DNA of 64,000 nucleotides from Combretum micranthum (lineage: Eukaryota; Streptophyta; Magnoliopsida; Myrtales; Combretaceae), in assembly GCA_024138025.1 (NCBI GenBank), contig JAMXBD010000578.1, positions 753,492 to 817,491 on the forward strand, in the 5' to 3' direction. Each line of letters starts with the position of its first letter. The first letter of the stretch is position 1. Positions 48,341-60,600 of this stretch are shown here, piece after piece. The notes under the pieces are model-generated. The model saw only the letters and a list, made by a program, of their open reading frames with translations. It did not search any database and had not been told where the DNA came from. Made by a program: the position numbers and the translations under genes.

Positions 48341-48380
48341 CTCAAAGCCGCCGGCGTACACTCAAAGCCGCCGGCGTAGT
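48341..48380 (+). promoter_or_regulatory. Tandem GCC-box repeat in C promoter
   Basis: Two near-perfect 20-bp units (CTCAAAGCCGCCGGCGTACA, then the same with GT at the end). Each contains AGCCGCC (48346-48352 and 48366-48372), the core GCC-box bound by plant ERF-type factors. They lie about 75-100 bases upstream of the TATA box. In the 5' LTR the matching sites are at 34884-34890 and 34997-35003. Whether they act is inference. Confidence 0.5.
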
Positions 48381-48442
48381 GGCCAGCTTAAGTATGCATT
48401 TTTCCTAAGCTAAGGTTACATTTTTCCAAAGCCAATTCTTCC

Positions 48443-48450
48443 TATAAATA
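48443..48450 (+). promoter_or_regulatory. TATA box of C 3' LTR
   Basis: TATAAATA in TTCCTATAAATAAACCC. The same site is TATCAATA in the 5' LTR. Confidence 0.65.
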
Positions 48451-51196
48451 AACCCTAGACCCCACGAATTTGTCACAATTCTTCCTCAACTAAACATAAG
48501 GTATGTGGGTCCACTCTTAGTCATTTTCAATTCCTTTCTTTAGTTAGATTAATCTAATCCTAGTTTTATAAACATTTGAAGGAGATCTAGGAGCATAACC
48601 CTAAATTAGATTTGGAGGATTTCGGTTTCAAATCAAAGTAAAGGTAAGACTTGTATCCTAGTCTTGTGATATTTAAGATTGATATATTATAAGAAAGCGA
48701 TTATAGCAATAGTATATTATTGGTGATAGGAGGATTGATTGAATGAATTAGGGTTTCCTTTGTGAACAGGATCTGCGAGATCTAAGTAAGTATGAATCCG
48801 TTTTTCATCTGTGGATTTAAAGTTATGAATTTTCATAGTTGATTTGCTCATAGAGGATTATATATGTGTGTGTGTGTGTGTTGTAAAGGGAATTTGTGGA
48901 GATTGTTAAGAATATTGGAGAATTTACGAAAAGGGTTTCTGTGAAGTGCAAATGGGATAACAAGTGTGTTGATCTTTGATTAGATTCATGGAATTAGGGT
49001 TAGGGTTTGAAAGTTGGTATTACAGTTAAAATTGATTGCAATATATATATGTTAAACAAGAGTATTGTGAGATTAAGGTTCCTATTCTATTAATAGTTAT
49101 TGTTCGAGAGATTTGGATTAATAGCAAATCCAGGTACGACCTTACCATGCTTGTATGTTTATGCTTGTAGGATTAGTTATTAAATCTAACTAATTTATTT
49201 TCGACTTTAATTGAATCGAGTGTTGGTTATGTATGGTTGCGGTTAGTATAGAACTCATGGTAGAGTGAAACCACGGTAGAGGGTGATACTAACATTGGTA
49301 ACTTGATGATCCTTGTGTCGCGTTGTCCAGAGTGGAGCCACACCTAGAGATGATTCCGGTAGATTAGGAGTCATTACCAACTTAATTGTGGAACGCAGTT
49401 ATATATGTATTTATTATTTATACTATGGTTTTCATTAGGGTCAAGAGTTACTCCGGGTTTAGGATTAGTGATCAATAGTCCTAAACTGTGTTGGTTACAG
49501 GCTAATGTAAAAAAAGATAATTAATTTGTGCTTGTTGCATTAGAAAATAAGTTGTATGTGATATTGTGATTTGCATGATCATGTGCATGTGTTTTCGGTT
49601 TTACGTACTGGGCGTTTTTAACTTAATCCTTATTTTTCGTACAGGTACAGGTGAAGATTCTATTATTTATGACTTAATAGGCTATGACGTATTCATCGAT
49701 GATGGGGAGAGCGATAGCGGTTATGACCATCCTGCTAATAATTGAAATTAGTTATTAGTAATTTGAGAAGAAGAAACATATGATGATTTAGTTAGTTTTC
49801 TTTTGGAGACATTTTATATGTAAGGATTTCTTATTTCTGTTTTAGCTTGTATTTTTAGTTATGAAGAGTTTTTAAAAGTTACCCTTTATGTGAGTGATTG
49901 GTGATATTTGAAATACATATTTGTGGTTTTAGAAATCTATAGCCTTAGTGTGTCTATTCTAATAAAGACATGGTGGGCTGATAACGCCTTTAAGTTAGGA
50001 CGTTACAGATACACATCCCACACACATACATATATATTTATAAACCTTATTATAGTTTCCTTTATCAAATTAAATCAATTTTAACATCAAGATCTAATTT
50101 AATCATCAATCAATATATGTATTAATTCATAAAATTGAATATACTTACTAAGAATGCAAAAATTCAATGAATCTCTTGATCCACAACTACTACTACTCGC
50201 ATTCACTTTACAGATGCTTCTTATGCTAAACTCCTAACTCCAACCTTAATTTATCTTGAGAATTACTTGAGAGTTGAGCTAAAGATAGAGATTATATTTG
50301 GTATTGAATGGGTAAAAGAATGAATATATGCATTAAGAATCACTTTACTAGGTTAATGCTCAATTTGGTAAGAACTATTGATGGGTTTTTAACGTTTTAA
50401 GAGAAGTTTTTTTTTTTTTTAGAAGATGAGGAGAATGGGAGCATATTTTTAATGGAAGAAAAAGAAAAAGATAAAATCTTTATTGTTTTATGGAATAATT
50501 TTAGAAGATGTAGTATGTATTGGTGAGAAGACCTAGTATATCTCATCGTGTGATCTTAGAAGATTTAGTGTGTATATATGAGAAGAAAGATTTATTGTGG
50601 ATTTCTGTTGATTTTGTAATATCTAGTGCACAAGAACATGAGAGATTTTATGAGATTTCATGATGATTTTATGATTACTCTAGATCCATTAAGTATGTGT
50701 GTTAATTAAGGAAAGTTAATATCAAGTGACATGAGTTGGCATGAGGGTTAATTAAGCATAGTAATGTTTGAAAATTGTAATTTAAGGAATTTGTAATTAA
50801 GAATCGATTTTTTGAGATTAATGATAAATAGATTGTTTTGGATAATGACTAATAATTAGTTTGATCTTTTTCCAGTTAAATTCAATTATAACTCTATTAT
50901 GCTAATTTACTATACTACCTAATTTAATTACTTAAATTATTTAATTTACTTATCGAGTCAAATTGTATCATTAATTACAACAATATCATTAATTCTTTAC
51001 TAATTCAATTCTTTTAATTTATCTAAACTAAATTATAATTGATAATTTAACATTATGTAATTAGCTAAATCATCTAATCCGCAATTAATTACGTAAATAT
51101 AACTTAGGATTAAAATTTACTCATATCTTTATGTTAATTAATATTACTTATTTTTTTTTAATTTGACTTGTTGAAAATATGGGGTTTTTCATTAAA

Positions 51197-52164
51197 TGTC
51201 AAGCTCACATCACTTTTGCTACGGTATCATTTATGTTAGAAATAAAGTAGGAATTGAAATTTGATATTCGGATTTTTCTACGAATTTAATTTAATCGGAC
51301 TGGTCCAGTCGAATAATCACCATTAATAGCCTATGAAGGAACGTTGCACTCACCGTATCAATTCAACTATTCAGTGGAAATAATAATGTTACGGGAATTG
51401 AATGCGTATCCATGAGAAAAATCAATTGTCCAGTGGAAGGCAGTAAAGGAAGATAATATCCGACGGAAAAAAAAAAAAAAATACAAGCAACTAAAATTTA
51501 ACATAATAAATTAAGATTATGAAGAGTTTTCTAATGGCCAACTTTAATCTATTTAAAAAACCTTTTTTTGTGATGGTGTTAAAATAATTAAATCTAATGA
51601 TATAATAGATTTGAAGAAAAACGAGTATATATTAGTATTTATAAAGACTTTTGGAAAATAATAAATTATTAACCTATCTAATTGAAGTATTAAATTCTAA
51701 ATTAGATTATATAACTATTTAAAACTTGTGGAAAAATAAAATTAATTGGCATACAACTTTTCAAATGTACTATTATCATCAAATATCAATACAACAAAGA
51801 TGAATAGAGCACTTTAATGCTCAATGTTTAAGAATAGTTTAACATTAAATAATAATTTTTCTAACATGCATTTTAGATACATCTTTAATTGTTTACCAAA
51901 AAATTAAGTTATACAATTTATCAAAACTAAGTTAAATTACATAATTTTATAAGACCCATGAAGAAAGAAATTAATTAGTAAATCTTACTGAAGTGTACAA
52001 TTATTATTAAATGTTAAAAAGACAACTATTAATAAGCCACTTTAGCTTAACTAACATATCTCATTTAAGTGCATAAATTTTATCAAAATGTATAAATGTT
52101 TGGAATTTTTTTTTTTACAAATATATTTGAAAATTAAGCAATCAAATTATAGATTTGAGCCTCT
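51197..52164. other. AT-rich spacer, nothing recognised
   Basis: Unique-looking, strongly AT-rich DNA with a poly-A run near 51468-51482. There are no open frames of note, no LTR ends and no RNA gene that I can see. It is the right flank of LTR E. Confidence 0.4.
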
Positions 52165-52985
52165 AAAAACCAATTGAGTCAAATAATGTTGAAAATGGTG
52201 CCTTGTTGCAAAACTAGCTTTTTGTCGAGAATTAGAGCCTTATTTCGTGAGATAAGTCATACAGTAAGGAATTGAAAGAAGTTATGGTTATAATGGTGCT
52301 AATGTAGTGAAGGAAGTATTAAAACGATTAATTTAGCCATACTACGGTGAAATAAGTCTTACAACAAAGAATTGAGTCCATTTATGATCGCAACAGTGCT
52401 TGTGTGGTGAAGTGACTCTTACAGCAAATAATTGAGACATGCTTAGTGAATATGATACATGTATGGCGAAATGAGAATTATAGTACGGATTTAGCTCTAT
52501 TATGGTGAAAATGGTAACAATTTGGTAAATCAGCTTACAATAAAGAATTAAGTCATGTTATGATGAAAAGAGAAATATAATGAGGAACTAAGCCCTATAT
52601 TGGTGAAAAAGAGATTGCATGGTAAGCATGCCTCAATACGAGGAATTGAGCCATGTTATGAAAAAATGAAAAATTATGATAAGGAGTTCAACACACTGTT
52701 TATAAGAGTTGTTTGTGAAATTAGTATTGGGTAGAGAGATTAAGCGCTATAATGATGAAAATGGTTTAAGTGGTGGAATGAGCATTACAAAACAGAATTT
52801 AGGCATAGTGTGGTGAAATTAGATGTAATGTGGTAAAATAAGCCCTATGTTGAGAAATTGAGCCCTATGATAGTGAGATATATCTTACACTAAGGAATTG
52901 AGTAACATCATGATGAATATAGTTGGCATAGAAAAATGAGTCATGTAACGTTGAATTGAGCCCATAATGTGAAATAGCCCTATGG
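52165..52985. repeat. Degenerate minisatellite with 20/60-bp period
   Basis: About 14-15 diverged units of a pattern built from GAATTGAGCCATGTTATGGT-, GAAAATGGTACATGTGGT- and GAAATGAGTCTTACAACAAA-like parts. The anchor 'ATTGAG' and its variants fall at about 52173, 52231, 52271, 52330, 52371, 52431, 52489, 52547, 52587, 52645, 52738, 52797, 52857, 52897 and 52955. Steps are mostly 58-60 or 40-41 bases, so the basic step is about 20 bases. It encodes nothing continuous on either strand. Confidence 0.8.
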
Positions 52986-54570
52986 TATCAACTCCAACAA
53001 ATTGTTTTGTTTTCTTTAGCTGGATATTCCTATCTTGCACCATGTCCACCTTATCTCCATCTATACTTCCCCTGCTAGGTTTGACTAACGATTTAGTTGC
53101 ATTTATTAAAGATTCCATCTCCTTCCTTATAGTGAAAAAAGTCTCTCACAAACAATCTATATCTTGACATAATCGTCGTTGCTCTTTCTCCACCACTAAG
53201 AGACGTGATGTAGACCCCTAAAAAAAGATATTTCACAATAAACTTATAATGAATATATAAAAAAAAACTATGATATAAAGTATTTTGGATAATATACTTG
53301 GAGATATGTTGCACATCTTGAAGCATGAGCAGGCACATTGTTGATTGAAATTGAGGACTTTCTTAGAACAACCTATAATAAAAGAAAAAAAATAAATAAT
53401 GCACTATAAAAATTCAAATAAAGCAATGAATTTAAAACATATATCAATAACTTTTCAATGGGCATCTTGTTGAACCAACTGAATACTTTCTTTATTTAAT
53501 TGTCCTTCCAAGTCTTTACACAAGGAGTAAGATGACCTGATAGTTCAACATCGATATAGCCCAGTGCTAAATTATCAATAAAAAGTAGCTGCATAACATT
53601 TTAATTAAATTGAAATAAATTTAAAACAATATGTATATTCAACTTAATAAAAAATACAAGTTGAAATATGAAAGTTTACCAATAACATGAGGGCACAACC
53701 AGATAGATATTTTTTTCTATTAGTCTTGTAATTTCTCAGTCCCGCACATAGCCTTTCAAGTGGAAATTTCTCCCAATTAACGTTGTTAAAGTTATCGATA
53801 TCAGCTACTACAAACCAATGATCCATAGGTACATTGTATCTTGAATGGGGTGCTATGAATCGCCCAAGAAACCACAAAATTAACATGTACCTAAAAATCT
53901 TATCTAAAGCAGTTGCATCATCTTTAATTTTCTCCTCAATATCATTAATAAATACATCACCTATTATGGACTTAATTGATGCGATCTTATCGTCCAAAGT
54001 ATCTGTACAAGGAACAAGTCCATGAAACCTTACACCCGATATATTTTCCACTTCTTTTTTAGATAAAGCAATACTACTGTGTTTTATATGTAATGTAGAA
54101 GTTTTAGCATCAAATCTTTCAATGATCCATGCTATAATTTCTTTATTCATTTTCCCACATTGCATATGTAATATGCTACCAAACCCTAACTCAATTACTA
54201 TTTCTTTTTTTTTTTCCTATGCATTTAGCTTTTCTAACACTTCTGTAACTCGATTAGGGTTGCAGCAAGTTTGCAATTGCATTAAATTCAAAATGGTAAA
54301 AAAAGTTTTGATTAGATAGCGAATAAAGATACCGGTACCCATTATAGTACACAAAATAAAAAGCGATATTTTCATTAAAAATTACTGATCAAGTGTGTAT
54401 TTATAAATATTACTTTACAAAGATAGCATGCAATTACCTTATTCTCTTCAATATTTACTGAGTCATTTTTCCTAACATATCCAGATGTGCTAGCCTTAGC
54501 CTTTGCTATTTCATTGAATTTTTTTTCTCCTCATTAGAAAGAGAATTCCACTTCTTAGTTATTCGGTATG
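52885..54570 (-). pseudogene. Decayed plant gene, Ulp1/DUF1985-like domain
   Basis: A minus-strand multi-exon gene. The main exon is about 54290-53680. Its open part (54165-53680) has MQCGKMNKEIIAWIIERFD, LHIKHSSIALSKKEVE, PMDHWFVVADIDNFNNVNWE and RKKYLSGCALMLL, a layout I know from plant Ulp1-like protease and DUF1985-type proteins, many of them carried by transposons. A 91-bp GT-AG intron (53679-53589) joins it in phase 0 to LLFIDNLALGYIDVELSG, which runs into a TAA near 53495. A later exon (53217 leftward) is coiled-coil-like and has a TGA at 53148-53146. Upstream, about 54560-54435 encodes KKWNSLSNEEKK. Frameshifts in A runs near 54205 and 54525 also break it. No protease domain is visible. 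Confidence 0.6.
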
Positions 54571-57454
54571 TACCTAAAAAGTCATGCGTCAATGAATTGA
54601 TGTAACATTATAGACCAACATAATACATAGAACAGTACATGTTTTATAATTATGTATACATTAAATAAATATACATACTACATTAACCCTTCCCACTCTT
54701 TCCTTCATTTGTCCATTTTACTCTTCTTCACTTTCTCTTCTTTATTGAAAATAAGTACAATTCAATTATCCATCAACAACTTGTATTGCACGCTATATAT
54801 TCACAAAATTATATACTACAAAACTTACTAGAATAGGTTAATGGTCGCTTCCTTCTATTCATTTTCAATTGTATGTAATACTTGCATGATAAACATCCCA
54901 ACATAACTCTACAAAAATAATTGATTTTTGTGTATCTATTGTACATGAGAGATTGCAGTATATAAAAATAAAAGAAAATGACTAATGAAGCACTATTCTA
55001 TTACAAGAGAAAACAATTATAATCATATGCTAGAGAGCTATATAAAGGAACATCACACGATAAAGATATCAATGCATTTCTTAAAAATAAAAGCTTTTTA
55101 AAATTATACATATACAAAATAAGAGTTCTAGCGAATACTTCATCCATATACATAGGTATTTACTTAGGAAAAGAAGCACAATGCACAAGTAAAAATACTA
55201 CCAAACATAATATATATATATATATATGTATATATAGCTAATGACACCCAAGAATTGACAAAAAAGTTTTGTCAAATCACATAAAAATATACATATATGT
55301 TTACAAGATGACATTTCTTTTAATCAATCATTCACTACTAATGTACTGCAAAGACTAAATTAGACTTAGATATTTGATACTTTTTTTAGCTTCAACAAAA
55401 TATATATATATATTATTTATATTAGAAAAATTTGTTAGTTAGTTGAGTCAAAATAAGACCTTGTTCAAAGCATCAATCAATAAACCAATTATAATACTAT
55501 AATGAGCCTAGAACAGAGGGATGCTCAATCAAATATGTGTGATAATTATCAAATTCCAAATCTCACAACATTTTGGTCATCATGAAAAAATCATGTCTAA
55601 TATTTTCTTCTACCTTCACTAATTCTCAAAACAACAAAAAATAACATTCTTTCAACCTTTGTTTTAGTTAAAACATTTCTTTTCCTCCATTTTTATATTT
55701 AAACATGGCAATGTACATCAATTTAAGATATACCAAATATTTTGAAAAGATACTTTTAACATCAAAAACATTTAAAAAAAATGTAAGGAACTAATAGATA
55801 AATGCAATTGAAAAATACTTTTCTCAAGCCTCATAAATCCCTCTCTAGCAAACAAAAAACTCTCTAAAATTTGGTTCCAATATATAACTTTCAGTGCACA
55901 TATTATGTCTTCTATTTAGCGATAGTAAAATAGAGGGCTTTGAAAGCTAATAATTGATAGGGAAAAAAATTTAAAAACATTTTTTCCAAAAGGTTTTTTT
56001 TAATAGTTATTGAGGTAAGCTAATAGAGGGAAAAATATTATAAATGCTTTAATGAAAGCATCTCTTGTTCTCATTTAAAAAATTTAGAGGATTTTATTAG
56101 TAAGAAAAAAAAAGATCCCCATTTATGTAACTAGGCAAACACTTATACAGAGGTCATGCACTTTAATTGCATCCATAAAGATAAAAACCACCATTAAATA
56201 TGTATCATGGCATTGGCCATGTCAAATATCCAAAGAATTAATACATGTCAAAGAGAGGAAGATGGATCATGAGGTTGGCAAGGACCCTTAGTAACATTTA
56301 TATATACTGATAGTAGAATTATGAAGACCACGTTGGGACATTACAAATGGTTAATTAATGTTCATGTCCTTCTGCTTCAAGGAATGCTGTTGTGTTTTTT
56401 TCATCTTGGTAATTTCTTTTTTTCAACCTCAATTTTTGACACTCATACCTAAAGTTCCAAACTACTACAAATTCATGTAGAAAACACATTAAAAGAAAAG
56501 GCATATAGTACCTTAAGAATTATTATATCCACAATAAAGTGCCCAAGAAAAGAAAAATTCTTGATAAAGCTTCTAAGCCAAAATAATATAATCAGCAAAA
56601 GCACTTCTTGTTACCAGAAGAGGTTCATCTTACTCGATACTCTTCCAGTAAAAATTACATGTAGGGGATTTAAGTAGCTTGATGCTCTCTTACGGCATCC
56701 CACATAGATGGAAGTCATGTAAAATCAACTAATGGTATGTTTGATTATAACATTGTGACTATAAATTTAACAAGAAATTTGGACAAGGACGAGAAAAAAA
56801 AAATAATTTGAACCCATTTCTCACTTGGTGCATGTCATTCTTTGTCACGAGCAATGTTAATAATTTTTATATTATTCCAATTTCATCATACTAGCGGTTC
56901 AATTATGTCATTCACTGAATACACTTATATCACATATGAACCTGTATAATCAGGGTATAAAATTATCCTACCCCACAAGCACCAAATCTATTGTAGAGGC
57001 TGGCACAGTCAGATTCAAACTTGATAAAATAATATCCTTATTAATGAATTCATAAATTAATAAAAATCACCAATTTATAAACTTGAGTGATATTTTTACA
57101 GACCATAGTATTGTAATTGTGCCACTATATATCCAAACTACTCTTTCGACTCAGATTTTCACAGTTTCCACTAACATACAATTCATACTATTAGACATTA
57201 GTTATAGTCACTATATCTTAAAGTTCAAATTTCTAAGTAGCCAACATACCCATTAAAGTAATTGTCACACTATTCACAAATTAAAATAAAAACCTAAGTC
57301 CAAATCCCTGTTAGAAAAGTCAATTTAACTTTTTTTTTTTCCAAAAACTAACACCCAAAAAAATTATAAAATCAACAAACACAATAGATAATATTTCTAG
57401 GATCAAGAAGCTAGAATCTTAATATAAAACCATTGTTAATTCATGCATGCTGAA
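54571..57454. other. Intron-like AT-rich DNA
   Basis: Mostly non-coding. Short minus-strand pieces next to donor-like GTAAGT could be small exons: about 54880-54830, encoding MNRRKRPLTYS, and a Lys-rich piece near 54770-54690. TA-repeat patches lie near 55210-55230 and 55400-55415. No transposon ends were recognised. Confidence 0.3.
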
Positions 57455-57660
57455 CTAAATATCACCTCTAAGAAAGTAAATGAAATGAAATGAAAAATAC
57501 CTAATGTAATACTTACAAGTACTTCTTCTCTTATCTCCTATGTTGAAACAATGAAGATTGGTTACTTTATTTATGTCTTTCTTACTGTCCAATTTTAGAA
57601 AACGTAAAATCACAATTTTATTGGCATGTGATGACATAGCTGAATCTTTCTTTTCTTATT
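57455..57660 (-). pseudogene. Possible upstream exon of the decayed gene
   Basis: The minus-strand open stretch SSHANKIVILRFLKLDSKK continues to GDKRRST and is followed by GTAAGTATT at about 57518-57510, a strong splice-donor shape. Codon use is less biased than in the surrounding DNA. It could be an early exon of the minus-strand gene at 52885-54570. The product is not recognised and the link is inference. Confidence 0.3.
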
Positions 57661-60600
57661 CTGTATAACCAATATAATTAATGTTAGAAGACATAAAGTT
57701 GGTTGCTAGTAAACAAATTGCCTACACAAATGCATTAAAGCATCATGCTTGTAGCATATGTTGTGGATAAAGATTCCCTTGATTGTCTCCTGATATTGAG
57801 AGACCAATTGTCTCTTACTAAACTCAAAATATGATATTTTTTCAACTAGCACGATTTTTGTTGCATCGCTTGAATTTCATACACAAGTGTACATCGCTTA
57901 GCTCACATGGAATGGAAAAGGTTCTCCCATCATATGCCTAAGATCGTTATTACAACTAGAAACACTATTATTCTAGTTGCCAAAAATTCCTGCCAAAGTT
58001 CAATATATTCTTTGAATTTGCAAGAATAGTAGGTTTTTGCTTTGATTGAATTCTTCTAAAATACTATTGGTTTCACATTTTTACGTGTAGTAGTTATTCT
58101 AGTATGAAATATAGTCTTTAGTTTAAGATGAAAGTTGTGTAAAGTGATATGTTTGGCAGAGAAAAGTAAACAGATAAAATTAACAAATGAAAAAGAAATT
58201 ACCACATGATCATGGTCGATGGACAAAATTATATCATGCATCTTAAAATAATTTTAGGACTGATATGTAGCACCAAAACAGTTGTTCAACAAAATATGTA
58301 AAAGTTTATCTCTTCTAATTGTGACCTAAATGAATGCCAGATGGACAAGAAAATCAATGATCGCTACATCAGCACGTAAAACATAAAAATATCAACTCAA
58401 CTTAGATATTACGCATTTGAGGGAACTTGTATTGTATCGTCGATGGGATTATCTAACAAATAAATATATTTATTGATATATTAAGTATTTTAGTGGCATG
58501 ATTATAATCAAATATGAATCTAAACTATTAAATAACTAACCTAACCAATCCTGTTATAAAATATGATAAGATTATAGAATTTTCCATTTTTATAACATGG
58601 CAACCCTATTTACTCAACTAATGAAGTTTCCCATAATTTCAATTAATATTATTGTTTGTATATATAGGAATTTAAACAATTAATTTAATATATAATTAGC
58701 AACAGTCATCAAATGGTGGCATTTAAAGTAACCAATTAATGTACGATTAAACAATATACAATACCACTATAATACATGAATAAATCTTAAACACACCTCA
58801 AAATAGGATTATTTTGTTGCAATACAAATAGAGAAAGGTATGTTAAAACTAAACTTATGAGTAAAATAATTCCAAGTTAGAAATAAGAAGTCCTTTCTCC
58901 AAATCTCATTACAACTCTTTAAAATTATGAGTAAAATAATGAGCAACCTAAACCAAATAACTTACATTATCACATAAAATTTTAACCAAACACTAACTCG
59001 TGCCATATATGATGTGTGTGATTTGTTGAGCGAGTACAACTCGGGTTAAAGCAAAAAGAATTTATGAGCTTTTATATATTTTACTAAGAAGATGTGGCCA
59101 ACAAGGCCATGATTCAAAATGGTTGACTATCTTGATAGTCTATGCCCCCAAAATCAACTTTAAATATTAAGTATTTGATTTCTATCACACTTAGTTATGT
59201 CCTAACCCTAAATCTATCATAAATGCGCATGAGATTTCAATTGTTTTTACTCTAGAAAGAAATCAAACCTAAGATTAACAACAAACTCAATATCTTTCCA
59301 ATAGACTATACACAACTAAAATTTATAGTCCTATATCACATGATTCTGGTTTATTCTTTATTCTCATCGGAGATTTAACAAACAACCAAAAGACATAACA
59401 ATGACCCTAATTCACCCAACATAATAACTCAAACTATTGATAATAAAAATAAAAAAAAATTACAAACGATAAACAAAGAAGATTCTCATAAACCCTAACG
59501 CATGCAACAACTTACGATTACAAAAGTGGAAATCATAATCAAACTGAAAATTATACAATGCAAAACGAAAATACCTTACTGAGTGTGGTGTGTAGTGGTT
59601 TGCTATGTTGGCTCAGAAAACATCGATGATGTAATATGATGCAGACGTAGGTTGCAATGGTCATTAGAATGTGTTAGTGGCTCGACATTGATGGATGGTT
59701 TCAAATGCCTGTGATCGATTTCAGCTTCCCATGAGAGAGTTCAACTAAGTGAGCTGGGCTTGATGCCCGATCAAATAATGAATGGTGATGGAGGAGATAA
59801 GATTTTTGGTTTTGGATTTGTAAGGGAGAGAAATGGCATGGATTCTTACAGTTTCAAGAACAGAGAGAGGGAGAATGAGAGTGATGGGAAAAACAGATAC
59901 AGGTTGAACGAAACGGGTAGGATGGGCGAAACAGTGTCGAAGATGTTAAAGGAGAGTGGAAAAAACAAAAGAAATGAAGAAAAAGAGATAAAAGTATAGG
60001 TCAGATAACAGGTTTACGTTTAAAATCATCAACGGCTGATATTAATTATAATAATATGTACAAAGAAAATTGGAACGGGACAGGTCCCATTAAAAACAAT
60101 AACGGGACTATAGAAGTCCCCCTAAAATTCAGACCACTTCTTCTTCATCTCTCACTGCTATTGTCCTTTTTCCATTGTAGCTATGATTTAATCCAAACTA
60201 GGCAGACATGTAAAATCGACTTTATTGAAGGTTCTTACTTTGTAGTTAGCCGCTGGCAATTGGCAGTAATTCTATAGAAAGTTTCTATTAAGGACTCTCT
60301 TGACATTTAACAATTAATTATTACTTTGTACCCATTGTTTTGTCCCTTGATTGCTTTATATTTATGCTTTATGATCACTATGGTTTATTTCCATTTGATG
60401 TATTCGTGTTTTATTTTATTTAGTTTAATTTTTCATAAGTAATAAACTAAATAAATACTATTATAATAATAATAAAGATTGTACTATTTTATATGTTTAT
60501 TTATTACTATTGTCCCTAACGATTATTTTTTATACAAATGAAATATTAATAGCGCCTCTAACAATTATAATAAAATGTTAAAAACTTTCCTTGGAGATCT

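Larger units (their letters stand above)
34736..50007 (+). mobile_element. Ty3/gypsy chromovirus-like retrotransposon C
   Basis: A full-structure element bounded by the target duplication GATAC (34731-34735 and 50008-50012). The 5' LTR is 34736-36668, the primer site 36676-36688, gag from 36858, pol to about 48040, the polypurine tract 48052-48064 and the 3' LTR 48065-50007. After removal of the insert at 37775-44404 it is about 8.6 kb with a 4.8-kb internal region. The pol order is protease-RT-RNase H-integrase, and a chromodomain-like tail ends in a WELEEEMRATYPELF motif, as in Del/Tekay-type chromoviruses. The LTRs differ at about 13 of the first 136 positions. All genes are broken by stops and shifts. 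Confidence 0.93.
48065..50007 (+). repeat. 3' LTR of element C
   Basis: 1943 bp, TGTAAGATACAG...GGACGTTACA, keeping the terminal TG and CA. It contains a GCC-rich repeat zone (48195-48390) and an intact TATA box. Compared with the 5' LTR it has small indels, including an extra CAAAGCCGCCGGCGTACACT unit. Confidence 0.94.
33061..51191 (-). repeat. Solo LTR E (about 2.85 kb), split by element C
   Basis: The + strand begins TGTCACGCTTCAAATAGG and ends GGGGTTTTTCA, so on the minus strand it runs TGAAAAACCCC...AAGCGTGACA. The target duplication TTAAA lies at 33056-33060 and 51192-51196. Native pieces are 33061-34735 and 50013-51191. It is related to LTR B by the shared blocks listed there, but is clearly diverged. 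No primer site, gag or pol of its own is present, so it is solo. The open frames in it are chance frames. Confidence 0.85.

Noticed and set aside
52165..52985. CRISPR-like array
   Set aside because: Units are very diverged, with no identical repeats or unique spacers, and the genome is plant nuclear.
59760..59999. Arg/Glu/Lys-rich 79-codon gene, plus strand
   Set aside because: It lies on a purine-rich tract with biased composition. No domain or splice context supports it.
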